From contig JANWID010000261.1 in assembly GCA_025450095.1 (NCBI GenBank), forward strand, positions 1-23,115: 23,115 nucleotides of DNA, read 5' to 3'. Numbering within the stretch: the first letter of the stretch is position 1; the number at the start of each line of letters is the position of its first letter. The notes beneath the pieces are model-generated. The model was not told the DNA's origin, did no database searches, and saw only the letters and a program-made list of their open reading frames with translations. The translations under genes and the position numbers were made by a program. The stretch is from Bacteroidia bacterium. GTDB taxonomy: Bacteria > Bacteroidota > Bacteroidia > AKYH767-A > OLB10. Below, piece by piece: positions 1 to 7,943 of this stretch.

Positions 1-383
1 ATAATTCCGTCACTGTTATCTGTATCGGCAATCATTTCCGTTTTAAATAACGTATCCGCGAAAGCAATTACCACCTTTCCTTTCAATGCATCTTTGGCAC
101 ACAATATTGCATGCGCCGTTCCTAAAGGTTGATCCTGGTAAAATATGCTGCCTTTTGCTCCTTGCTCTTCGGCTATCTTAATGAGGTTTGCCTCAACTTC
201 CTTTCCAAAGTCCCCGATTACAAAGGCGATCTCATCTACTTTTTCATGGCAGACTTTGGTAATATCTTCAACAAGATGCTGAACAATGGGCTTACCCGCA
301 ACAGGAATCAATGGTTTAGGAATGGTCAGGGTATGCGGGCGCATTCTTTTACCCATTCCCGCCATGGGCACAATAATTTTCAT
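1..383 (-). CDS. Sugar-phosphate nucleotidyltransferase, N-terminal part (partial)
   Basis: This is the first 127 codons of a gene that runs off the left edge. The product starts MKIIVPMAGMGKRMRP, followed by a TIPKPLIPVAGKPI stretch. That is the nucleotide-binding signature of the RmlA/GlmU-type NTP transferase fold, with the glycine-rich loop and the catalytic-type Arg at residues 8-14 and a PKPL motif near residue 23. A QPLGTAHAI segment, typical of the sugar nucleotidyltransferase core, follows near residue 85. Such enzymes make NDP-sugars from sugar-1-phosphates and NTPs for surface polysaccharides, which fits the nearby flippase. The ATG at 383-381 is preceded by a TACTTTTG box, so it may have its own promoter although it lies downstream of dut on the same strand. 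The exact sugar and nucleotide cannot be told from this fragment. Confidence 0.85.
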   Translation of the reverse strand, partial: MKIIVPMAGMGKRMRPHTLTIPKPLIPVAGKPIVQHLVEDITKVCHEKVDEIAFVIGDFGKEVEANLIKIAEEQGAKGSIFYQDQPLGTAHAILCAKDALKGKVVIAFADTLFKTEMIADTDNSDGI

Positions 384-417
384 GAATTCTTAAAACGTAT
401 AAAATTGAACAGAAGTG

Positions 418-425
418 CAAAAGTA
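418..425 (-). promoter_or_regulatory. Candidate -7 promoter box for the nucleotidyltransferase
   Basis: Read on the minus strand this is TACTTTTG, matching the Bacteroidota primary-sigma -7 consensus TAnnTTTG. It ends 34 bases before the start codon at 383. No clear TTTG at the -33 position was found, so the call rests on the -7 box and its placement. Confidence 0.4.
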
Positions 426-509
426 CAAAACCGGGGTTTATGAATTACTACTATATCCGGTTTGGAATGATGATTGTAATTTGAATACAAATAACTATAA
501 ATCAATTTA

Positions 510-950
510 TTATTTAGATCCTGTGTGACCGAATCCACCAGCTCCTCTTTCTGTTTCTGATAATCCGGAAGTCAGAGACCAGGAAACACTTGAATGAGTA
601 GCTACTACCATTTGGGCAATCCGTTCCCCGTTGTTAATGGTAAAAGGCACATTTGAGAGATTAATCAACAGCACTTTTACTTCACCCCGGTAATCAGCAT
701 CAATAGTACCGGGTGTATTCAAAACTGTGATGCCTGATTTAAATGCAAGCCCGCTGCGTGGCCGGATCTGAGCTTCATAACCTTCAGGCAATTCTATGAA
801 GAGTCCGGTAGGAATCAGCATACGTTCCATCGGTTTCAGAACCAAAGGCTGCTCCAGGCTGGCCCGAAGATCCATACCAGCGGCATGCATGGTTTCATAA
901 ACCGGAAGCGGATTTTGTGATTTGTTAACGATTTTAACTTCAATATTCAT
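510..950 (-). CDS. dut: dUTP diphosphatase (dUTPase)
   Basis: The product is a trimeric-type dUTPase of 146 residues, the usual length. It hydrolyses dUTP to dUMP and pyrophosphate in the cytoplasm, which keeps uracil out of DNA and feeds dTMP synthesis. All five family motifs are visible: AAGMDLRA at 23-30, RPRSGLA at 63-69, [13 protein letters not shown] around 78-90 with the catalytic Asp near 84, GERIAQMV at 108-115, and the C-terminal glycine-rich lid [10 protein letters not shown] at 135-144. It starts at an ATG 9 bases after the stop of the flippase gene on the same strand, so the two are probably co-transcribed. Stop is TAA. Nothing is missing or unusual. Confidence 0.97.
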   Translation of the reverse strand: MNIEVKIVNKSQNPLPVYETMHAAGMDLRASLEQPLVLKPMERMLIPTGLFIELPEGYEAQIRPRSGLAFKSGITVLNTPGTIDADYRGEVKVLLINLSNVPFTINNGERIAQMVVATHSSVSWSLTSGLSETERGAGGFGHTGSK

Positions 951-959
951 GATAGTAAA

Positions 960-2447
960 TTATTCAAGAGAAACAGGAGGACGTTCAAGACGGGAAAGAA
1001 CGAACAGGTAAATAAACATTATGACGGAATTAAGCAAAAGCTTTAATGTCAATCCCGGATCAATAAGATTAACGATTCCTATACTGAGAAAATAAAGCAA
1101 TACTGCAAACAACAAATATGCGCAAATACGCTTCACTTCGTAATTGATCCTGTAATTCCGCTGCCCTGTATAATAGGAAAGCACCATCATGGAACCATAG
1201 CAGATGAAAGTTGTCCATGCAGCCCCCATGTAACCCATTTTTGGAATGAGGATGAAATTAAAAATGATAGTGATGATGGCACCAAAAATTGCAAACCATG
1301 CTCCATATAAGGTTTTGCCTGTAAGCTTATACCACATGCTCAGGTTAAAAAAAACACCAAGGAACAGGTTGGCAAGCAAAAGCACCGGCACTACCTTCAG
1401 GCCAGGCCAATAATTTTTTCCAATAAAATATTTCACGATATCAATATACATCATGATGCTAAGGAAAATTATCGAACATGTTATCACGAAATATTTCATC
1501 ACCATCGCATAAACTTTTCGTGCATCTTCCATTCGGAATTGTGCGAAGAAAAATGGCTCGGCAGCATAACGAAACGCCTGGATAAATAATGTCATAAGTA
1601 TTGACAACTTGTAACATGCTCCATAAATACCAAGCTGTTTCATTGCTGTGATAGGTTCCGGAGACAGGTATTTCACCATGATCCGGTCCAATGTTTCGTT
1701 TACCATCCCTGCCAGACCTGCAACAAGGAGCGGGAGTGAATACACGATCATTTTGCTCAGCAGACCGGGGTCAAAGTCATGCCTGCTGAAACGAAGATCG
1801 GGAATCATCAGCAACAGTGTTGCGGCACTTGCCAGCAAGTTGGCAATAAACACATATCCCACACCGATAGCAGGATCGTAAACAAGCCTGGCTAATCCAT
1901 GAAATACTGCTTCATCATTACGGTACCATACCGGGATTACGATAAAAAATAAAATGTTGAAGAGGATATTTATGAAAATGTTAAACAGTTTCAACAAAGC
2001 GAAACGTTTTGCCTTTGATTCCCTGCGCAGTTTTGCAAAAGGCAACGCGGTCATAGTATCCAACCCGATGATCAATACCATCCAGGTGATATATTCCGGA
2101 TGTTTGCTGTACTGCAGGAGTGAAGCCAGGTTTCCTGAAAAGAATATAATAGTTCCTGAAAATAACAAAGTGGAAACCAGGAGTGACATCATCCCCGTAC
2201 TAAAAACTTTCTTTTCCTGCTCTTTATTTTTCTCAGAAAAATGGAAAAAAGAAGTTTCAGTTCCGTAAGTATACACGATCATCATGAAAGAAATGTAAGC
2301 ATACAATTCTGTAACGACTCCGTATTGGCCGGGTTGAGTGAAGATGTTGGTATGCAGCGGTACCAGCAGGTAATTTAAAAACCTGCCTACGATGCTGCTG
2401 AGCCCGTAAATTGCCGACTGACCCGCCAGCTTTTTTATAATGCTCAT
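960..2447 (-). CDS. Polysaccharide flippase (Wzx/MATE-like, MOP superfamily)
   Basis: This is a 495-residue, highly hydrophobic protein with about 12-14 apparent transmembrane helices spread over its whole length. It has the N-terminal pattern IIKKLAGQSAIYGLSSIVGRF typical of the RfbX/Wzx-like oligosaccharide flippases of the MOP superfamily. Such proteins move lipid-linked oligosaccharides across the inner membrane for surface polysaccharide assembly. A conserved-looking Glu/Arg-containing helix lies near residues 240-260 (NETLDRIMVKYL), and the C-terminal third repeats the helix-pair architecture. It is the first gene of a probable flippase-dut pair, with a nucleotidyltransferase downstream, which supports an envelope glycan role. 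The ATG start at 2447 lies 73 bases after the acylphosphatase stop, so it may be a separate transcript or a readthrough one. The substrate is unknown. Confidence 0.88.
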   Translation of the reverse strand: MSIIKKLAGQSAIYGLSSIVGRFLNYLLVPLHTNIFTQPGQYGVVTELYAYISFMMIVYTYGTETSFFHFSEKNKEQEKKVFSTGMMSLLVSTLLFSGTIIFFSGNLASLLQYSKHPEYITWMVLIIGLDTMTALPFAKLRRESKAKRFALLKLFNIFINILFNILFFIVIPVWYRNDEAVFHGLARLVYDPAIGVGYVFIANLLASAATLLLMIPDLRFSRHDFDPGLLSKMIVYSLPLLVAGLAGMVNETLDRIMVKYLSPEPITAMKQLGIYGACYKLSILMTLFIQAFRYAAEPFFFAQFRMEDARKVYAMVMKYFVITCSIIFLSIMMYIDIVKYFIGKNYWPGLKVVPVLLLANLFLGVFFNLSMWYKLTGKTLYGAWFAIFGAIITIIFNFILIPKMGYMGAAWTTFICYGSMMVLSYYTGQRNYRINYEVKRICAYLLFAVLLYFLSIGIVNLIDPGLTLKLLLNSVIMFIYLFVLSRLERPPVSLE

Positions 2448-2520
2448 GCTATGGAGTACATGAAAACCAGGGGACGCTTAATGAGGCTGTAACAAAACTG
2501 AATTGATAACAACAGGATGT

Positions 2521-2796
2521 TCAATACCGGATGCTGAAGTTAGTATAAGATTTAAGAGATTGCTCACGGATTATGACCTGCTCAACCCTCGAATGGGGTG
2601 AACCTTTGTGACACCACTCCGTAAATTTTTTGATCTGATTCACTTCGCCTGTTGCTTCAACATATACACTCCCATCCGGTTCATTTCTGACATATCCAGT
2701 AATTCCGTTTTCCCTTGCAGCATCACATGTGAACTTACGGAAGAATACACCCTGAACTTTTCCTTTAATTTGTATACATACTGTAAGCAGAGTCAC
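2521..2796 (-). CDS. acyP: Acylphosphatase
   Basis: This is a 91-residue single-domain acylphosphatase, full length for the family. These small cytoplasmic enzymes hydrolyse carboxyl-phosphate bonds such as those in acetyl phosphate or 1,3-bisphosphoglycerate. The phosphate-binding loop KGKVQGVFFR (residues 11-20) carries the catalytic Arg20. The GYVRNEPDGSV segment (34-44) carries the catalytic Asn38. The start used here is a GTG whose first base directly follows the TAA of the enoyl-CoA hydratase gene, with no gap and no room for a separate ribosome-binding site. Translational coupling to the hydratase is therefore likely. No in-frame ATG lies between the GTG and the core motif. Confidence 0.95.
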   Translation of the reverse strand: MTLLTVCIQIKGKVQGVFFRKFTCDAARENGITGYVRNEPDGSVYVEATGEVNQIKKFTEWCHKGSPHSRVEQVIIREQSLKSYTNFSIRY

Positions 2797-3576
2797 TTAT
2801 TTTCCTTTAAACGAGGCCTTTCTTTTTTCAAGAAACGCTGACGCACCTTCGGTGAAATCTTCAGTTATGAAACATTTTCCGAATTCCGTAATTTCTGTAT
2901 CATATCCATTCACCGAAGGCTGGTATAAAGAATTTACACAACGAATAATTCCGGCAATAGCCAGCGGTGCCAGTGCTGCAATTTTTCCTGCAATTTCATG
3001 AGCTTTTGTCAACAGCTCTTCCGGACTGGTAACATAATTCACGAGTCCAAGTTGTAATGCCTCATCTGCACCAAACATATCAGCAGTCAGCAACAACTCA
3101 AGCGCTTTAGTCCTGCCGATAAGTATGGGTAACCGCTGTGTACCACCATACCCGGGTGTAAGTCCTAGCCTGACTTCTGGCTGACCGAATTTTGCATTTG
3201 TTGATGCGATACGTATATGACATGCCATAGCCAGTTCACAACCTCCTCCTAACGCAAAACCATTTATTGCTGCGATTACGGGTTTCGGTGATTCTTCTAT
3301 AGATTTAAACACATCCTGTCCGTTCTTTGCCAGCATTGCTCCTTCCTGTTCCCCAAAGTTTCTGAATTCAGAAATATCAGCACCTGCCACAAACGCTTTG
3401 TTTCCCGAACCAGTCAAAATGATTACTCTTATAGCATCATCCTGAATTGCAGCTGCAACTGCCTGACCTATTTCACGGATGGTTTCACTGTTAAGTGCGT
3501 TCAGCTTATCAGGTCTGTTAACCGTTATGATGTAGACGGTATCCTTGTTTTCTGTTTGGACGTTATTAAATTTCAT
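2797..3576 (-). CDS. Enoyl-CoA hydratase / crotonase family protein
   Basis: This is a 259-residue crotonase-fold protein, the family's normal length. The oxyanion-hole regions are AGADIS (64-69) and GFALGGG (107-112). Both acidic residues used for hydration are present: Glu114 in the GGGCELAM motif and Glu134 in FGQPEVRLG. That favours a genuine 2-enoyl-CoA hydratase, for example a crotonyl-CoA hydratase, over a crotonase homologue with another chemistry. It sits 2 bases after the stop of the split B12-binding subunit and directly abuts acylphosphatase, so the three form one operon. The company of a mutase small subunit suggests short-chain acyl-CoA metabolism. The exact substrate cannot be read from sequence. 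ATG start, TAA stop. Confidence 0.93.
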   Translation of the reverse strand: MKFNNVQTENKDTVYIITVNRPDKLNALNSETIREIGQAVAAAIQDDAIRVIILTGSGNKAFVAGADISEFRNFGEQEGAMLAKNGQDVFKSIEESPKPVIAAINGFALGGGCELAMACHIRIASTNAKFGQPEVRLGLTPGYGGTQRLPILIGRTKALELLLTADMFGADEALQLGLVNYVTSPEELLTKAHEIAGKIAALAPLAIAGIIRCVNSLYQPSVNGYDTEITEFGKCFITEDFTEGASAFLEKRKASFKGK

Positions 3577-3578
3577 AG

Positions 3579-3998
3579 TCAGAGTTTTCGGTTTTCAGCT
3601 GCCCAGGAATTAATATACCCTATGATTTCACCAGTATCCGTACCCGGGGGGAAGAGTTTTCCTACGCCTATGCTGTTCAGCTTTTGCATATCGGCATCCG
3701 GTATAATCCCTCCGCCTGTAACCAGAATGTCGCGAATGTCTTTATCATTTAAAAGTGAAATGATTTTCGGAAAAACAGTCATGTGTGCTCCTGAAAGAAT
3801 ACTGATACCAATCACATCCACATCCTCCTGAATAGCGGCATTCACCACCATTTCGGGAGTCTGGCGAAGCCCGGTCTAAATAACTTCCATTCCTGCATCC
3901 CGGAGAAAGGATGCAATAACTTTTGCACCCCTGTCATGTCCATCAAGACCGACTTTCGCAACAAGTACCCGTATCGGGCGGTTAAGTTCTGATTTCAT
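3579..3998 (-). pseudogene. B12-binding small subunit (methylmalonyl-CoA mutase type), interrupted by an in-frame TAG
   Basis: Read through one codon, this frame gives a 139-residue protein with the full length and motifs of the stand-alone cobalamin-binding subunit of methylmalonyl-CoA mutase-like enzymes. The DxHxxG motif that brings the histidine ligand to cobalt is at residues 19-24 (DGHDRG). SILSGAH and TGGGIIPD, which line the nucleotide tail, follow. Codon 41 (3878-3876) is TAG, in EVI-stop-TGLRQTPE, where the family normally has Tyr (TAT/TAC). One base change explains it. There is no frameshift on either side and both halves are otherwise intact. The ATG at 3998 is the natural start. 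An internal ATG at 3851 could give a 90-residue C-terminal piece, but that piece lacks the DxHxxG motif and should not bind B12 normally. TAG also terminates gpsA here, so recoding is unlikely. Recent nonsense mutation or sequence error are the main options. Confidence 0.88.
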
Positions 3999-4046
3999 GA
4001 AGACAAAATAATCGGCTGTATCCCTGTCAGCCGGCAAATTTAGGAA

Positions 4047-7000
4047 TTAAGAAGCAGCCGTTGAAGTTTGCTCCTTAAATTCAGGTAATGAAACAAAGAA
4101 TGAAGAACCTTCCATTTCCTTTGAAGTGAACCAGACCGACCCTCCGGCTTGCTCCACAATGCTTTTAACCATTGCCAGGCCCAGCCCCATACCCCCGGTT
4201 TTGGTGGTGAAATTTGGTGTAAAAATTTTTGACTGTTCCGCTTCGGGTATCCCTGACCCGTTATCTTTTACAGATGCAACAACCGAATCGTAATCCTTTT
4301 TTAATTCTACGTGAATATGCCCTTTTGTATTTTCAGGGACAGATTGAATTGCATTTTTAACCAGGTTGGAAAAAACACGCAGCAATTGTTCTTTGTCGCC
4401 ATAAACGAAAAAGCTTCCCGGGGGATGTTCATAATAAGTAATGGTAGCTGTTTCATTTTCACCATAAAGTGTTGCTATGTTTTTGACAATTGCACTGAGG
4501 TCAACTTTTTCATTATTGGCTCTCGGCATTTTGGCAAAATTTGAAAACTCAGTTGCAATGGTGGAAAGAGTATCAATTTGTTCAATCATAGTTGTTGCCA
4601 CCTGGTTCATTATCTTATCAAGGTTCGGGCTTTTTTCCTTCCATGCACGTTGTAAATGCTGAACACTAAGCTTCATCGGTGTGAGCGGATTTTTTATTTC
4701 ATGAGCCACCTGTCGGGCCATTTCTCTCCATGCGCTTTCACGTTCCGACCGGGCCAGTAGTTCCGCACTTTCTGCCAGTTCCTCCACCATGCGGTTATAT
4801 TCATTTACCAATGCACCGATTTCATCATTATGATCCCATTCAATAAGTTCATTCCTTTTTCCAAGTCTTATTTTTCCAAGACGTTCCTGTATCAGTTGCA
4901 GAGGCTGTGTTATCCTGCCCGAAATAATAAAGGTTACAAAAATGGCAAACGAAAAAAGCAACACGTAAATGTTAATCAATGCAACCAGGAATGAGGAAAT
5001 ATCTTTTTTTAGCTCATCCTGCCTCGAAAAATAAGGAAGGTTAATAAATCCTATAGTAGCATTATTAATGTTTTTCACCGGTTCATACGCAGATAAATAT
5101 CTCAGGCTCCCAATCCGTTCGAACTGGATGTGTAAAGACTTATTCTCCGTGATCATTTGTGTCATGGCTCTCCGGCTCATCGTTCGTGCCTTCAGACCCT
5201 GGTCATAAATTTTAGGTTGTGTTGAATAAACCAGCTTTCCCTGGCGTGTATATATATTGAAATCGATATTCAGTACTCCTGCAAGTTTTGAAAAAGTATA
5301 ATTCATTTCATCACTCATGTTTTCACCTTCCAGTGAACGATTACTCAACTCATCTCTTATTGCGATAAGCATTGATTTCAGGCGCTGATTAACTTCCAGA
5401 TTTACATTACTGGCATTGCTTGTATAAATATAATAAACGGTAGCGCCCCCGATAAGCAACATGGTCAACACCACAATTGTAATCACCGTAGTCTGGATTC
5501 TGTTTTTAAAATTGACTGTTATCCTTCCGCGATTACGGATCAGCAACCCAATTCCGTAAATCAACAGGAAGCTGAATCCATAAAAAGAAAACAAATATGA
5601 AAACAGTGTAATGAAACCCAGGATGCCAGGATTTTGAATTGAAATTATAAGGAAACTTTCGCCGGATGATTTATAAAATAAATGTGAATATCCGTCAAAA
5701 ACAACGAATTGCTCCTGGAGATTCGGTTTTAACATTTTCTGATAAGAAATACTGCTTACCAGGTAATTGAAATTTCCTGTTTGACTAATCAGCTGATTGT
5801 TCCTGTAATTGGCATATGAGTATTTCGATATGTCCTTTTTCTGGGGTATTTTATCACTTATCAGCAATTCCGGAAAACCAGCTTCATCCTGCAATGCTTT
5901 GGAAGAAAGATTTATTATGATAGTACCTGACTGACGCAGTCTGCCTGAAAGTTCTTTAACAGGAATCTTTCCGATGTATGAAATTTTACCGGAAACATTT
6001 CCTGTAAAAAAAAGATAAGAACTGATTGTAGGCTGACCATCATCATGAATACTCCTGTTAAAATAATCAAGATTCCATGAAGGATCACCTCCGGTATTCA
6101 CAGGCAATCCTTCCGCATTAAAATATTTAATGCTGATATCGTACTTCCCCCAATAACCGGTGAAATATAACTGTGTCAACCGTTTTGAAATTATATCTTC
6201 CGTTTCAACCGTACTGATAAGCTGATCGTAAGAATTTGAAAAAAAGTTGCGAATTACAGGATCCTGTTCCGCCTTTTCAGCAATATCGTCAAAGAGATAT
6301 TCAGCAATATGATCCTGTTCGTTTTCCAGTTTAGCTGCAAGAAGCCGACGGTTTTCCTTTTCCCTGAGCCTGTTAAAATCATTAATAGTTTGTGCGGCGT
6401 AAATACTGAATCCGAAGAGCAATAGCAGGTACCGTGTAAATGCAAAAATACTGGTGAGCTTTTTACGAATGTAGCCGTTATATATCATCAGGAAGTTGGT
6501 CAGTAGAAAAGTGCTTACACTGTAGTTAATGAAGAAATCATTTTCACGCATATAATATAGCAATACCAGGAAAATGAATTGTGATGAAAAAAATATAAGC
6601 GCAAGTCTGCGCAAGCCGGTTTTTGTCCTCAGTACAATCCGTACCCCGCCATCACACACCAGGTAGAATGAGAACAACAGGATACCGATAATTGAAACAC
6701 CTATCAAGCTGTAAACATTCAGCTCAAAAACATTATTAATATTAAATGATATCCTGGAGTTTATAATAAGTCCGGCCAGCAGGTAGTTAACAAAAACAGA
6801 ATACAGGAAAGTGAAAAGGATCACTGTTCCCATAATCATGGGTTGCCAGCTGCTATACCTCGAATTAATATATCCTCCCACCCGGGATCCGAAAACCCTG
6901 TAAAAAACCCCAACCAGGTAAGTAATCAGAATGGTGCTTATTAGCAGATCTCCGAGCGAATTCAGAATAAATGAGCTGGCATAATAACTCGGACTGAATA

Positions 7001-7784
7001 ACGGTAATTCATAGAGTGATTCAGGGAAAACAAAATAGACACTCAAAAAGCGTGTTATTATAACTGTTGCAAGGGTTACAATACCTGCTTTCATGTCCGA
7101 CTGAGTGTAACGGTGTGTATACACAAAAACTGCGACAAGAAATAAGAGATACGAAACAATATAAATGAAAGCGATCCAAGCCCCAAACTTATGCTCATGG
7201 CTTTGCCGGGAAACAGTGACATAGAATAAAGCTTCGCCGTTGACACCATTTACGGGAAAAGAATTACGGACTTCTTCCGTATGAATGTCAGCATCGTCAG
7301 GGAGTTTCAGACAAGGATGATAAGCATTCAGTAAAAAACGGTTTTGAAATGCATATTCATTTTTCAGCTTAAGCATTCCAAGCACTTTTATGTTGCCAGA
7401 GCCGGAAACAATACACTCATACCACCCGTTTGCAAAAAACCTGAAACCCGGCCGCAGGCATTCGGCATCAGGAAAAACATGGTTATCGGACCACCAGACT
7501 ACGGAATCATTTCTAAAAACGAAAACCGACATCCACGGATCCTTCGAACGAAATGGCCATTCGGTATTATCGTGCCCATTTAGCTGCTGGCCTGAGAGCA
7601 CACGCGTCGCGATCTCATTGACATGTTTCCGGCTGCTTTCCTCCAGGAGTTTTAGTTCATTTCCTGCCTTTTTACTCAGGACCCGGAAATCATGAACACG
7701 TTGCTCCAGGATAAACTCAGTGATGTAAGCCGCTCCAAAAAGCAGAATTGACAGCAGGGGTATAAGAAGGCTCCTGGATCTCAT
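4047..7784 (-). CDS. Large NtrY-like sensor histidine kinase
   Basis: This is a 1245-residue membrane histidine kinase. An N-terminal helix (about 7-25) is followed by an extracytoplasmic stretch to about residue 205. A block of several more transmembrane helices (about 205-475), another long presumed sensor region, a helix near 735-765 and a second extracytoplasmic segment come next. A transmembrane helix at about 937-956 leads into a HAMP domain (about 957-1003). The catalytic core is complete: H-box HEIKNPLTPMKLS with His1028, N-box NLVKNAIQ at about 1140, DNGSGIP at 1174-1180 and the GGMGLGLA ATP lid at 1197-1204. The LTPMKLS style of H-box is that of the NtrY group, so phosphotransfer to a separate response regulator is expected, but none is adjacent. 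The gene is flanked by the B12-subunit unit downstream and a divergent aldehyde dehydrogenase upstream. The input signal is unknown. ATG start just behind a TATATTTG box. Confidence 0.92.
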   Translation of the reverse strand: MRSRSLLIPLLSILLFGAAYITEFILEQRVHDFRVLSKKAGNELKLLEESSRKHVNEIATRVLSGQQLNGHDNTEWPFRSKDPWMSVFVFRNDSVVWWSDNHVFPDAECLRPGFRFFANGWYECIVSGSGNIKVLGMLKLKNEYAFQNRFLLNAYHPCLKLPDDADIHTEEVRNSFPVNGVNGEALFYVTVSRQSHEHKFGAWIAFIYIVSYLLFLVAVFVYTHRYTQSDMKAGIVTLATVIITRFLSVYFVFPESLYELPLFSPSYYASSFILNSLGDLLISTILITYLVGVFYRVFGSRVGGYINSRYSSWQPMIMGTVILFTFLYSVFVNYLLAGLIINSRISFNINNVFELNVYSLIGVSIIGILLFSFYLVCDGGVRIVLRTKTGLRRLALIFFSSQFIFLVLLYYMRENDFFINYSVSTFLLTNFLMIYNGYIRKKLTSIFAFTRYLLLLFGFSIYAAQTINDFNRLREKENRRLLAAKLENEQDHIAEYLFDDIAEKAEQDPVIRNFFSNSYDQLISTVETEDIISKRLTQLYFTGYWGKYDISIKYFNAEGLPVNTGGDPSWNLDYFNRSIHDDGQPTISSYLFFTGNVSGKISYIGKIPVKELSGRLRQSGTIIINLSSKALQDEAGFPELLISDKIPQKKDISKYSYANYRNNQLISQTGNFNYLVSSISYQKMLKPNLQEQFVVFDGYSHLFYKSSGESFLIISIQNPGILGFITLFSYLFSFYGFSFLLIYGIGLLIRNRGRITVNFKNRIQTTVITIVVLTMLLIGGATVYYIYTSNASNVNLEVNQRLKSMLIAIRDELSNRSLEGENMSDEMNYTFSKLAGVLNIDFNIYTRQGKLVYSTQPKIYDQGLKARTMSRRAMTQMITENKSLHIQFERIGSLRYLSAYEPVKNINNATIGFINLPYFSRQDELKKDISSFLVALINIYVLLFSFAIFVTFIISGRITQPLQLIQERLGKIRLGKRNELIEWDHNDEIGALVNEYNRMVEELAESAELLARSERESAWREMARQVAHEIKNPLTPMKLSVQHLQRAWKEKSPNLDKIMNQVATTMIEQIDTLSTIATEFSNFAKMPRANNEKVDLSAIVKNIATLYGENETATITYYEHPPGSFFVYGDKEQLLRVFSNLVKNAIQSVPENTKGHIHVELKKDYDSVVASVKDNGSGIPEAEQSKIFTPNFTTKTGGMGLGLAMVKSIVEQAGGSVWFTSKEMEGSSFFVSLPEFKEQTSTAAS

Positions 7785-7802
7785 AAAAAAATTATCCGGT
7801 TA

Positions 7803-7810
7803 CAAATATA
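7803..7810 (-). promoter_or_regulatory. Candidate -7 promoter box for the NtrY-like kinase
   Basis: On the minus strand this reads TATATTTG, an exact TAnnTTTG match, 18 bases ahead of the kinase ATG. That predicts a very short leader. No convincing TTTG -33 box lies 19-21 bases further upstream. Confidence 0.4.
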
Positions 7811-7943
7811 ATCAGCATGGTTTGCAAGACGGTAGTTCCCAGGGTCAGTTATTCACAAAAATCCACACATTGTAACGCAAACCGGTATTTTAAATTATCT
7901 TAGTCAACAACAACAGGTTCATGCCTTCCTGAAATTGACGATC

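Noticed and set aside
129..443. Plus-strand open frame at the left edge
   Set aside because: It overlaps the well-supported nucleotidyltransferase on the opposite strand and has no family features.
1954..2268. Plus-strand open frame opposite the flippase gene
   Set aside because: Antisense shadow of a membrane-protein gene; the composition is not protein-like and it has no promoter or motif.
3876..3878. TAG as a reassigned sense codon in this genome
   Set aside because: gpsA ends at a TAG right after its expected C terminus, so TAG works as a stop here. Other genes end mostly in TAA.
7921..7934. ATG at 7921 as the aldehyde dehydrogenase start
   Set aside because: It runs into a TGA after three codons and is not in frame with the enzyme. 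The TTG at 7935 is in frame but less likely than the tandem ATGs at 7944/7947.
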